Of a stretch of 64,000 nucleotides of DNA, positions 8,451 to 17,081 are shown one piece after another (within the stretch, counting starts at the first letter, position 1; each line of letters starts with the position of its first letter). Where the stretch lies: contig NZ_CP047024.1 of the NCBI RefSeq assembly GCF_009796745.1, forward strand, positions 4,092,001 to 4,156,000, given 5' to 3'. A program made the translations under genes and the position numbers. The notes below the pieces were generated by a model. That model saw only the letters and a program-made list of their open reading frames with translations, was not told where the DNA came from and did no database searches. Source of the stretch: Paraglaciecola sp. L1A13. GTDB lineage: Bacteria > Pseudomonadota > Gammaproteobacteria > Enterobacterales > Alteromonadaceae.

Positions 8451-11400
8451 TTAGTTTGCTTCCAGTGTGAGTGTTACGCCACTCTTATCACGCTGCAAAT
8501 GCTGACGACTGTTTAGCAAAAATAATCGGTTGGTATCTACTTTCGCGTTATTCACCAAAAACGTTTTAACTGCTTTAGCCCTACTTTCGGCCAATATTGC
8601 CAACGCATGGCGTGGCACTTTAATATTATTTCTAACTTGATTGTACATAGCAATGACCAAGGCTTGGTTCTGTTGTTCTTGTGAGACAAGGCTCTTACCG
8701 TCTTTCTGCTCTGGTTGACCCTGTTCTAGTTGTGCATTGACTACCTGACGCTCTTCTTCTACAACCTTGTCGGTCGCAGCGCTAAATAATGTCACTAAAG
8801 CGTTTCCGTATGGCCCAGTTAACGTAATGGCACTAGCAGAGAAATCAGCAGGCAGCACAGCGTCCCCAGTCAACTCAAGCAATTGCTGTTGCAGCTGTTG
8901 TTCAGCAATCTCGTATGCATCTTGTACTTCGTTAACTGTGCCTTCAATGTTTACGCGAAGACCAGGTCGTTTAACCAGCGCTTTAGCCAATGTGTTAAGT
9001 TTTTCAGATATGGCGTCATTCAGAGCGGCTGAGCCATGAGAAAATGCAATTTCGTTAAGCTCATCGTCGCTGCCAACTAGATTAGCCAAAAGTGAGAAAG
9101 GCGCAGTGACGGCTTTGGTTATTATGTTGCCAAGCGCGTTGAAAATAATCGCGCCAAACCCGAAGCTTGGGTTGTTCAAATCCCCCGACACTTCCATACC
9201 TAGGTCAATTACGCCATCAGAGTCTTGCAACAACGCAATAGCAAGCCCTAGTGGCAAACTAAGTGCTTGCTCTGAATCCGTTTTTCTACCTAAGGTGAGC
9301 TGATCAATGACCACATGATTCTGACCCTTTAACTGATTGTTCTCCAGCTTATAACCTACATCTAATGACAATAAACCTTTGTCAATAAAATGCCCCATAT
9401 AGGTACCTGAGTATGGGTTAACTGACGTCAGCTCAGCGCCACTTACCGAGAAGCTTAAATCAAGATACGTGTCTTCAAGAAGGGGGTTAATCGCTCCGCT
9501 TAATGCCACTGGCGCATAACCATCAATTTTACCGTTCAAATCAACGTTAGCGGAAGTATCTGCTTTTGACGACAAAGAAGTGATACTGCCGTTTAACGCC
9601 TCAATACCCGAAGCAAAGCGCGGTCTAAGAGAATTATCTTCAAAGTAAGCACTGCCCTCCAGCACACTAATTTCATCAATTCTGACCATCATTGGCGAAG
9701 CTGTTTGCTCAGTCATTGTGGGGCTATTCACAGCAGCAGATGGTTGCGCTGGAGCCGCATTGGCTGATGGCGTGTTAACGATAATATCGCTAATGTTTGT
9801 TTGTCTGTTTTTATCAATGACCAGTTTGGCGAATGGACTTTTAAGCGCTATTTTTTGCAGCGAAAAGGCATTTTCGCTGCTGTCATATTGGATCCCAGCT
9901 AACTGCATATCCTGCCACTTAAGCAGCGGTTCTTGTTTCAGCCCATCCACGACAGCCAGCTCGCTAATATTGGCTTGACCTGTAAACACGGTAGGACTAG
10001 CCGAACCCGCTGCAAATGTACCCGATACACCAGCGATACCGTTTTGCAGATTAGCGTTTAAATAGGGTGTGATATACGGTTGAAGTTGTACTAATGCGAA
10101 CTGACTAACATCAACCGTACCAGCGACTTGTTGTTGCTTCATACTTACCTTGCCACTACTCACAAACTCGCCTGACGCACTTGTCGGCCGCTGCGAGGCA
10201 TTCCCCCCAACTCCGAGCTGCAGGGTGTATTCTATGGGGCTTTCAAAATGTGTATCGACTACACCCGTCGTGGCATTGATATTAAACACTCGCCAATGCA
10301 CACCTTGGGAAACGACACGTTCGTTAATGGCTATATCGCCATCATTCAAAGCAAATGACTGTAAAATCACTCGCCATTCCGGTTCATCTGCTTCGTCTTG
10401 GACAGAAGTGCCTGCATTTGGATCCGCTTGCTCGGTTTGTGCATTTTGTGACTCAGTGCGAGAAACAGCATCTGAGTTTGCTGCTGATTTTACATTAGGG
10501 GCACTTGCGGTAACGGGATCAAGTTTTGACTGCGGCGTTAATATGGCAACTAAATCTACGCCCATCTTATCAACACTCGCATCAACCCAAGGCTCATCGA
10601 TGCGAACACTAGCGATATCAACTTGCTGAGTGTTTGTATCAAGTTTAACGCCAGTAATATGTATGCCAGCAATCTTAACCTTTGGCTGGCTATTGCTATC
10701 AGTAATCGTCAGGTTCGATAGAGCTAGTTGTCCGTTATTTACTTGTAAGCGTACGCCGTCTATCTGTTGTACTAGATGATAATTCAAATTGAAATCTAAT
10801 AGGCCATTGGTGAGCCTTGCTTCAATTACGTCATCTGATAGCGGCCACAAAGGTGATAGCGCAACACTTGCCAGCTCAATACTGCCCTTTGCTTCAAGAG
10901 GCGCCAATTGAAACTGCCCATCGAAGTGGAGCGTACCACCTTCATCAGTAAGCAGCTTAAAATTGTAATGATTCTCAGGTAGCTGAGCACTTTTATCTTT
11001 CGATGGTTGAGAAATTAAAGCGAGGGTATCCAAATCAGTTAATACAAATGCTAACTCGGGATAATTAATTTCTGTTTCGGTAACTTTATCTGAAAGCAGT
11101 ACGTGTCCGCCAGAGAGTTGAAAGCGCCCTAATCGAATATGCGGAATTTTTGTTATCTCATCTTCATCCACTGGTGGTTGCTCTGACGATTCTTGCTTGA
11201 GCTTTTCGATAATGTCAGAAAAATTAAGCGTCGTTTTATCACCACCAGATATGCGGGCTAAATGGGTATAGGGCTCATCAATATATGCGTGTTCAATGGT
11301 TGGGGTTAAGTGCAGCAACGTTTGCCAAAATCCAACATCCACCTCTAATAGCAAAACCTGCACAAATGGTGCATTAGTCTGTTCTTCCTCAACGATAAAG

Positions 11401-11627
11401 TCAGATACACGAACACGAAGCAAAAATGGATTGATACGTACTTTTTCAATAGTGACCGTGCGCCCGAGCTTGTCGCTCAACACACCTGGCAACTGAGACT
11501 GTAGAACCAAGGGCGTGATGAGACCTAAAATTAGCGCATAAATGACATAGGCAGTGATGACATAAGCGGAAATACGCACCCACTTTGTTTGATTGCTGAA
11601 AGTTGTTACTAGATTTTTGAAATACAT
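8451..11627 (-). CDS. DUF748 family AsmA-like envelope protein
   Basis: A 1058-residue protein with one N-terminal membrane segment (about residues 18-42) and a long beta-rich periplasmic body of repeated short strands, as in DUF748/AsmA-like proteins thought to bridge the periplasm. A low-complexity linker rich in Ala, Ser, Asp and Glu lies at about 365-410 and a second one at about 635-660. The C-terminal 150 residues (LAILAESRAKAVKTFLV region) are predicted helical and resemble an OmpA-like tail. It is transcribed alone, convergent with the alginate locus. Its exact function is unknown; AsmA-like relatives take part in lipid transport to the outer membrane. Confidence 0.75.
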   Translation of the reverse strand: MYFKNLVTTFSNQTKWVRISAYVITAYVIYALILGLITPLVLQSQLPGVLSDKLGRTVTIEKVRINPFLLRVRVSDFIVEEEQTNAPFVQVLLLEVDVGFWQTLLHLTPTIEHAYIDEPYTHLARISGGDKTTLNFSDIIEKLKQESSEQPPVDEDEITKIPHIRLGRFQLSGGHVLLSDKVTETEINYPELAFVLTDLDTLALISQPSKDKSAQLPENHYNFKLLTDEGGTLHFDGQFQLAPLEAKGSIELASVALSPLWPLSDDVIEARLTNGLLDFNLNYHLVQQIDGVRLQVNNGQLALSNLTITDSNSQPKVKIAGIHITGVKLDTNTQQVDIASVRIDEPWVDASVDKMGVDLVAILTPQSKLDPVTASAPNVKSAANSDAVSRTESQNAQTEQADPNAGTSVQDEADEPEWRVILQSFALNDGDIAINERVVSQGVHWRVFNINATTGVVDTHFESPIEYTLQLGVGGNASQRPTSASGEFVSSGKVSMKQQQVAGTVDVSQFALVQLQPYITPYLNANLQNGIAGVSGTFAAGSASPTVFTGQANISELAVVDGLKQEPLLKWQDMQLAGIQYDSSENAFSLQKIALKSPFAKLVIDKNRQTNISDIIVNTPSANAAPAQPSAAVNSPTMTEQTASPMMVRIDEISVLEGSAYFEDNSLRPRFASGIEALNGSITSLSSKADTSANVDLNGKIDGYAPVALSGAINPLLEDTYLDLSFSVSGAELTSVNPYSGTYMGHFIDKGLLSLDVGYKLENNQLKGQNHVVIDQLTLGRKTDSEQALSLPLGLAIALLQDSDGVIDLGMEVSGDLNNPSFGFGAIIFNALGNIITKAVTAPFSLLANLVGSDDELNEIAFSHGSAALNDAISEKLNTLAKALVKRPGLRVNIEGTVNEVQDAYEIAEQQLQQQLLELTGDAVLPADFSASAITLTGPYGNALVTLFSAATDKVVEEERQVVNAQLEQGQPEQKDGKSLVSQEQQNQALVIAMYNQVRNNIKVPRHALAILAESRAKAVKTFLVNNAKVDTNRLFLLNSRQHLQRDKSGVTLTLEAN

Positions 11628-11709
11628 AGTGGGCTTGGTTTTAAGACGAGAATAGTATTATAGACATGGCGAGCCCATCACAGATAGCAAAAAGCCCGCC
11701 CAAGGATGA

Positions 11710-12276
11710 TTAAAGCAACGCAGCTAAATTACCTAACCCAGATTGAAGCAACGCCTGAGTGTCTTTATCACCGCTAAGATAAGCGTTAATTTGCGATACA
11801 AAGCTGCTAATCATATCAGTATCTAAACCCAGCGCTTCAAATTGCTGCTTTAGGGCATTAATACTGCTTAACGAAGAGCTATATTCTGAGGCCTTATTTA
11901 ATAATCCTGACATGGCAGAACTCTTTGATGACGAGTCCGAATTCACCTCAGGCACGTAGTCAAGCAAGCTATCTAAACCAGGAATACTGCTTGCTAGCTC
12001 AGTGTAATCGCCGCCAGAAAGGTTAGATTTAGCGTAATCAAAAATTGAGGCTAAACCGCCTTGAGACTGAGTTTCACTCACCCCTAAATTATCAGACACC
12101 ATACTCACCATACTTGAAACGTCTAAAGCTTGAGATTCAGTAGAAGAAACCGTTTGTGTTGACGTTGAGCTACTAGACTTACCCAGTAAGCCTTTTAATT
12201 TATCGACCGTCTCATTAGCAAATGCGTGCGATGAAAGGGTTAAGGTTGTGATCAGTAAAACAGAGAATATTTTCAT
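11710..12276 (-). CDS. DUF2780 family secreted protein
   Basis: A 188-residue protein with a clear signal peptide cleaved after SSHAFA (about residue 20). The mature part is Ser/Gln/Leu-rich and helical, with the DUF2780 pattern of short helices ending in a Leu-rich tail (LLQSGLGNLAALL). The family is common in marine gammaproteobacteria and its function is not known. It lies 82 bp upstream of the DUF748 gene in the same direction and could be cotranscribed, although no promoter or terminator between them can be assigned. Confidence 0.7.
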   Translation of the reverse strand: MKIFSVLLITTLTLSSHAFANETVDKLKGLLGKSSSSTSTQTVSSTESQALDVSSMVSMVSDNLGVSETQSQGGLASIFDYAKSNLSGGDYTELASSIPGLDSLLDYVPEVNSDSSSKSSAMSGLLNKASEYSSSLSSINALKQQFEALGLDTDMISSFVSQINAYLSGDKDTQALLQSGLGNLAALL

Positions 12277-12646
12277 TTAATAGTCCTTAAATGGTTTGAA
12301 TGTTTGGAATTATTTTACCCGCCGCAACACATATTTAGATGAACGCAGCATGCAAATAAAATCGGCGTTCAGCCTAATACTCATTTTAGAATGCTTTTGT
12401 AGTGTAAAGTTCGAATGATGCAATGAAGGGTAGTTTAGCGCGCTATTCTAACGCATATCGAGATTTTATACCCTAACAGAAGTGTAAAGTTTGTCTTTAC
12501 ACTTCTAAGGCAATGTAAGCATTAATGAAAATGCCCTGTCCTAATCGTCAGAGCATATAGCTTCTAGGCTGAGCACTAATACTGCATATTGAAAGTTTCA
12601 TTATAAAGCAGAATTGCTTTGCCACTGGTAGATATAATTAAGCGCC
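12277..12646. other. Intergenic region with a 12-bp perfect hairpin
   Basis: No gene is seen in this 370-bp gap. It contains a perfect inverted repeat, AGAAGTGTAAAG (12478-12489) and CTTTACACTTCT (12495-12506) around a 5-nt loop, and a direct copy of the half-site AGTGTAAAGTT at 12401-12411. There is no T-run, so it looks more like an operator or an RNA structure than a terminator. Confidence 0.5.
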
Positions 12647-13033
12647 CTAACCTACTATACAAAATGCATTCAGTTTATTACCATCTAAATCTCTAAAATA
12701 ACCTGCGTAAAAACCTGATTCTGCTTCTTCAGGCCGAAAACCAACTTCCCCTTCAGATGTTCCGCCTAATTCAAGTGCTTTGTTATAGAAGGCATTAACC
12801 TGTTGTTGGTTTTCTAGCGCAATGGCGACCATGGTGCCATTACCTGCCGTTGCAGGCTCTTTATTAAAAGGCACTGCAACACCAAGCGAAGGTTCACCTT
12901 GCCCTTTTGACCAAGCAATAAAATAATTAGGCTCCTCCATAAATCGTACTGCACCTATAGTGCCTAATAAGGCATCGTAAAATGCCCCTGATTTAGCTAA
13001 GTCTGCTGTTCCTATCGTTACGTATCCAATCAT
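12647..13033 (-). CDS. VOC family (glyoxalase/bleomycin resistance-like) protein
   Basis: A 128-residue single-domain protein with the beta-alpha-beta-beta-beta fold of the vicinal oxygen chelate superfamily: MIGYVTIGTADLAKSGAFYD at the start and YAGYFRDLDGNKLNAFC at the end, where the conserved DLDGNK loop is typical. Small VOC proteins of this kind act as lyases or ligand-binding proteins on small molecules; the substrate cannot be told from sequence. It is divergent from the WYL regulator at 13155, and a 25-bp palindrome lies between the two starts, so the regulator probably controls it. Confidence 0.85.
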   Translation of the reverse strand: MIGYVTIGTADLAKSGAFYDALLGTIGAVRFMEEPNYFIAWSKGQGEPSLGVAVPFNKEPATAGNGTMVAIALENQQQVNAFYNKALELGGTSEGEVGFRPEEAESGFYAGYFRDLDGNKLNAFCIVG

Positions 13034-13082
13034 TGCGCTCTCCTGTAAGTTATTATTTAACGCGACCTAATAGTAGCCATTG

Positions 13083-13107
13083 ACTACTGACAGTTAATGT
13101 CAGTAGT
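13083..13107. promoter_or_regulatory. Palindromic operator between VOC gene and WYL regulator
   Basis: ACTACTGACA (13083-13092) and TGTCAGTAGT (13098-13107) form a perfect 10-bp inverted repeat around gttaa. It sits in the 121-bp divergent promoter region. The TGACA/TGTCA half-sites fit the type of palindromes bound by YafY-like DeoR/WYL regulators. Confidence 0.6.
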
Positions 13108-13154
13108 GTTTGTATAAAATTAAGCATACATCCACACAGATGAAGTAATCACAT

Positions 13155-13880
13155 ATGCGCAAAGCTGACAGACTAAACGATATTGTTCATCACCTAAGAA
13201 GAATGCATCAAGCTGTTACAGCGCATACACTGGCTGAGAGTTTTGAAGTTAGCTTAAGAACTATTTATCGCGATATCCAAGATCTAGTTAATTCAGGTGT
13301 ACCGATTCTAGGTGAGGCTGGAGTGGGTTACGTAATCGATAAAAAATACCATCTACCACCTATTATGTTTGATGCAGATGAATTGGAAGCAATCGCCTTG
13401 GGAATTGGTATGGTGAGTAATTGGACTGATGAAAAGTTCGCCGAAAAAGCACAAAGTGCTTATCGAAAAATTCAAGCCACATTACCCGCTCAGTTAATTA
13501 ACGAGCTTCACCAAATCAGCACATTTTCAGCCCCCAGCCATTACAAAATACCTTGGGAAGTCAACTTCACCGAAGTGAGAGAATGCATTAGGCGCAAACA
13601 TGTTGTCAGCTTTACCTATTTGGACCTTAATGACCGACAAACTCAACGAATCATTCGACCTCTCGCATTAATATCATTTAGTCCGATATGGTTACTGGCC
13701 GGCTGGTGTGAACTACGCGGTGCATTTAGAAATTTCCGTCTTGATCGGATCACAGAATTCAGCCAACTCAATACCCGCTACAAAGATGAAAAAGACAAGA
13801 GCCTATCGACGTATCTCAAACTCGTTAAAAAAGATCAAGACATCGCTAATAACCACATTAAAAACGTTTATGCTGAGTAA
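13155..13880 (+). CDS. YafY-type WYL-domain transcriptional regulator
   Basis: A 241-residue protein with an N-terminal winged helix-turn-helix at about residues 1-60 (SLRTIYRDIQDLVNSGVPI is the recognition region of the HTH_11/DeoR type) and a WYL domain at about 135-215, with conserved RPLALISFSPIWLLAGWCELRGAFRNFRLDRI patterning around the ligand-binding region. Such regulators usually control a divergent neighbour, here the VOC gene. Its end is 24 bp from the convergent deacetylase gene. A ribosome binding site is not strong (gaagtaatcacat). Confidence 0.88.
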   Translation: MRKADRLNDIVHHLRRMHQAVTAHTLAESFEVSLRTIYRDIQDLVNSGVPILGEAGVGYVIDKKYHLPPIMFDADELEAIALGIGMVSNWTDEKFAEKAQSAYRKIQATLPAQLINELHQISTFSAPSHYKIPWEVNFTEVRECIRRKHVVSFTYLDLNDRQTQRIIRPLALISFSPIWLLAGWCELRGAFRNFRLDRITEFSQLNTRYKDEKDKSLSTYLKLVKKDQDIANNHIKNVYAE

Positions 13881-13895
13881 ACATATTGAGTGTTT

Positions 13896-13917
13896 GATGA
13901 CGGATCACTCCATCATC
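13896..13917. terminator. Weak bidirectional hairpin between convergent genes
   Basis: GATGACGGA (13896-13904) and TCCATCATC (13909-13917) can pair with one mismatch around a 4-nt loop. It overlaps the stop codon of the deacetylase gene. T-runs are short on both sides, so this is tentative. Confidence 0.3.
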
Positions 13918-14822
13918 CCTTTAATATGTGCAATAACACTGCGCCCCAATGCACTTAATACATAACCACCTTCCAAGGTGGAAACCATCCTGCCCTTGCA
14001 ATGTTTAACCGCCAACTTTTTAAGCTCTGAGGTCAGCCAGTAGTAGTCCGTTTCGACTAAATTCAAATGCCCCATATCATCTTCATAGTGACTATCAAAG
14101 CCAGCAGAAATAAGAATTAATTGCGGAGCAAAAGCATCTATTTTAGGTAGCCATTGCTCGCTAATTGCTTTCATAAATTCATCGCCATACGTACCAGCAG
14201 ACAAAGGTAGATTTAATATATGCTCGTTACCCGGCCCCATATTATAAGGGAAAAAAGGCGACTCAAATGACGAGCAAAACAATACGCGTTCATCGTTAAA
14301 AAAAATGTTTTCAGTACCGTTACCATGATGTACATCAAAATCTATTATAGCTATGCGTTCCAGGCCATATTGCGCCATAGCGTAAGCGGCTGCGACGGCA
14401 ATATTATTAAAAAAACAAAAGCCCATGGATTTAGCATATTCGGCATGGTGCCCTGGTGGGCGCACGGCACAAAACGCTTGTTCGGCTCTACCTTGCATGA
14501 CTAGATCGACCGCCATCACGTTTGCGCCCGCGGCATATAACGCAGCGTCTAAACTGCGAGGCGTCATTTGCGTATCGGGTGCAAATTCGATTACCCCTTC
14601 TTTTGGCGCACTGGCAAATACGTGATCCACGTATGCTTTGTCATGGGCTAAATATAATTGCGCTTTGGTGGCTTGAATTGCTTGTTGTTTATCAATAACA
14701 AAATCAAGCCTTGAGGCAATCAGTTGATCATTAATAGCATGCAATCGGTCGGAGCTTTCGGGGTGATCTTCACCTGCGTCATGCAAACCACAACTAGGGT
14801 GACTAATAAATACAAAACTCAT
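13905..14822 (-). CDS. Histone deacetylase/AcuC-like family amidohydrolase
   Basis: A 305-residue arginase-fold zinc deacetylase of the class II histone-deacetylase/acetoin-utilisation family. The active-site signatures are intact: RPPGHHAE (121-128, His125/His126), the zinc-binding DFDVHHGNG (Asp163, His165) and SAGFDSHYEDDMG (second metal Asp). These enzymes remove acetyl or acyl groups from lysines or polyamines, probably in the cytoplasm. The ATG overlaps the stop of the upstream acetyl-CoA hydrolase gene in an ATGA (14819-14822), so the two are translationally coupled, which points to a shared role in acetyl/acyl turnover. Confidence 0.9.
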   Translation of the reverse strand: MSFVFISHPSCGLHDAGEDHPESSDRLHAINDQLIASRLDFVIDKQQAIQATKAQLYLAHDKAYVDHVFASAPKEGVIEFAPDTQMTPRSLDAALYAAGANVMAVDLVMQGRAEQAFCAVRPPGHHAEYAKSMGFCFFNNIAVAAAYAMAQYGLERIAIIDFDVHHGNGTENIFFNDERVLFCSSFESPFFPYNMGPGNEHILNLPLSAGTYGDEFMKAISEQWLPKIDAFAPQLILISAGFDSHYEDDMGHLNLVETDYYWLTSELKKLAVKHCKGRMVSTLEGGYVLSALGRSVIAHIKGMME

Positions 14823-16660
14823 TGTTGTTTATCCAGACTCAAAATTAAATTTACTTCACCGGGCTCATCTGCTGGTTGGCGCACAAAATTAGCACTTTCG
14901 AATACTCTTAGCATATTGCGGTTATCTGCTCTGACCATGGCGAGCATTTTTGTTAAACCACGTTGTTTGGCGATAAGTATCATTTCAGCCAGTAGTTGTT
15001 TGGCCATGCCTTTGCCATGGAATGACTCCCGGGTCACAAAAGCAGCTTCACAGCTTTGCTTATCTGCGTTTAAATAATAGCGCCCTACAGCCTGAATTTC
15101 GGCTACTGAACCGTGTTGCCTAACAATGCACAACGCTAAGTCGTGACTCTGATCAACACTGACCAAGTTACATGATTTTTCCCGGGTCATCTGTGTGGGA
15201 TAATGGTTATAACGGTAAAAAAGGGTTTCTTTAGTATGCGAATAAAAGAACTCTTGCAAACGACGTTCATCGGCAGGGTTCAAGGGTCGTAAGTCAAACG
15301 CTTGATTATCAACTTTAAGTGTTTTAAACCCCAGAGGTCCTAGTTCAGGAACGTCCCGAGGATAGTTTTTTTGATAATTTGGTACCCAGTAATGCTCACG
15401 TACTTTAGCAAGCAACTGTTCACGAAACTTAGGATGAGCCACCCGAATTAATTCTAAAGCACGCTCACGAATACTGCGCCCCTTAAGTGAAGCCACACCA
15501 AATTCGGTAACCACATAGTGTACGTGCCCACGAGATGTTACCACTCCACTGCCTTCGGTGATAAAAGGCACAATACGCGAAATTGAGCCGTCTTTAGCGG
15601 TTGAGGGCATGGCGATAATGGGCTTGCCGCCCACTGACATGGCAGCACCACGGATAAAATCGACTTGCCCGCCTATACCGCTGTAGAACTGATGACCAAT
15701 TGAATCCGCAACCACTTGCCCCGTTAAGTCGACTTCAAGCGCGCTGTTAATGGCGACCATTTTATGGTTTCGCGCAATATTCGCCGGTGAGTTAAGGTAA
15801 TCGCTGGGATAAAACTCAACATGAGGATTATTATCCACAAAGTCATACAGCTTTTTACTGCCTAAACAAAAACTGGCCACCGTTTTACCCGGATGAAAGG
15901 TCTTTTTACGGTTATTGATCACCCCTTTGGCGATCAAATCGATAATACCGTCCGTAATCAACTCACTATGCACACCTAAGTCTTTGTGGTTCTGCAAGTA
16001 ATACAACACGGCATTGGGGATTTTACCCACGCCAAGTTGCAGCGTTGCACCATCATCCACCAGCATGGCGACATATTGCCCTATGCGTTCAGTGATTTTA
16101 TCCGGTTCGAAAAGCGGTAGTTCAGGTAAGGCTTGTTCAACTTCAATGCATGCTGCAAAATCGTCAATGCGGATAAATGTCTGACCACTGGTGCGGGGCA
16201 TCATAGGGTTTATTTGCGCAATCACATATTTGGCTTTTTTAACGGCAGCCAAATTCACATCTACCGCCACACCCAATGAACAATAACCGTATTTATCTGG
16301 CAAGCTGACCATAATCAAAGCCGCATCTAACGGCAAGATGTCTTGTTCGAACAGCGATGGCACTTCTGATAAAAAACACGGGGTATAGTCTACTCGACCT
16401 TCCGCCACAGCTTGGCGGATTTTTTTACCGCCAATAAACAAGGCGTTAACTTTAAATAAATCACTGAATTGCGACTCTACCCAACGACTTTCTGACAAGG
16501 TATTGATATGCACCAATTCAATGTCATGCAGATCACCGCTATTGGCAATCAAATCATCAATAAGTGCATTGGGAACGGCAGCATTAGAGCCAATAAAAAT
16601 GCGATTGCCTGACTTAAGTAATTCTTTCCAGTCAGGGCGATTGGGTAAGGCAACTTCCAT
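14819..16660 (-). CDS. Acetyl-CoA hydrolase/transferase fused to a GNAT acetyltransferase domain
   Basis: A 613-residue fusion. Residues of about 1-440 are an acetyl-CoA hydrolase/CoA-transferase (4-hydroxybutyrate CoA-transferase-like), with GIGGQVDFIRGAAMSVGGK and YVVTEFGVASLKGRS family motifs. Residues of about 455-605 are a GNAT N-acetyltransferase with an acetyl-CoA loop (ESFHGKGMAKQLL). The C-terminus links CoA thioester chemistry to acyl transfer; the downstream, overlapping gene encodes a deacetylase. Together they look like an acylation/deacylation module, which is inference. This domain pairing is widespread in proteobacteria, and its physiological substrate is not settled. Confidence 0.85.
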   Translation of the reverse strand: MEVALPNRPDWKELLKSGNRIFIGSNAAVPNALIDDLIANSGDLHDIELVHINTLSESRWVESQFSDLFKVNALFIGGKKIRQAVAEGRVDYTPCFLSEVPSLFEQDILPLDAALIMVSLPDKYGYCSLGVAVDVNLAAVKKAKYVIAQINPMMPRTSGQTFIRIDDFAACIEVEQALPELPLFEPDKITERIGQYVAMLVDDGATLQLGVGKIPNAVLYYLQNHKDLGVHSELITDGIIDLIAKGVINNRKKTFHPGKTVASFCLGSKKLYDFVDNNPHVEFYPSDYLNSPANIARNHKMVAINSALEVDLTGQVVADSIGHQFYSGIGGQVDFIRGAAMSVGGKPIIAMPSTAKDGSISRIVPFITEGSGVVTSRGHVHYVVTEFGVASLKGRSIRERALELIRVAHPKFREQLLAKVREHYWVPNYQKNYPRDVPELGPLGFKTLKVDNQAFDLRPLNPADERRLQEFFYSHTKETLFYRYNHYPTQMTREKSCNLVSVDQSHDLALCIVRQHGSVAEIQAVGRYYLNADKQSCEAAFVTRESFHGKGMAKQLLAEMILIAKQRGLTKMLAMVRADNRNMLRVFESANFVRQPADEPGEVNLILSLDKQQ

Positions 16661-17081
16661 AATAACTCCTGAGATAGACTCAAACTTACTCTGCCATAGA
16701 ATGGCCTAATCAGCATTAAGACCTTGGTATGGCATGTTTAATCATCAGTCTTAATCTTAAACGATCATTATTCGCAAGAACATCAGTCAAAGTTGATTGG
16801 CTACTATTAACATTTTAACCTTGTGTAGAACGTATGCTAACCAGCACTTTCTTCAACCTCTTAATTGATAAAATTATAGTGACGCGACTAAATGACAAAT
16901 TGAACGCTTGAAACGAAAACGAACTATGAACGTAAGATAATGAAGCCACAGTATTGGAGCCGTTAAATTGAGAATATTAGAAAATAAGTTGGTTTATTGT
17001 TTATATATTAACCACTTGACTAATATATAAACACCATGCTAATTTTTAAAATATATTGTTAATTATTATCAGGGATGAAAA
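16661..17081. promoter_or_regulatory. Divergent promoter region with a 12-bp inverted repeat
   Basis: No gene is seen. It carries the promoters of the CoA-hydrolase (minus) and DUF885 (plus) genes. GTTTATATATTA (16999-17010) and TAATATATAAAC (17021-17032) form a perfect inverted repeat with a 10-nt spacer, 50 nt before the DUF885 start, consistent with an operator or an AT-rich hairpin. Confidence 0.4.

Noticed and set aside
10150..10629. 159-residue plus-strand frame inside the DUF748 gene
   Set aside because: It lies fully antisense to a well-supported gene, has no domain resemblance and no ribosome binding site.
12483..12501. TyrR box (TGTAAA...TTTACA)
   Set aside because: The spacer is 7 rather than 6, no aromatic amino acid genes are near, and the flanks extend the palindrome beyond a TyrR site.
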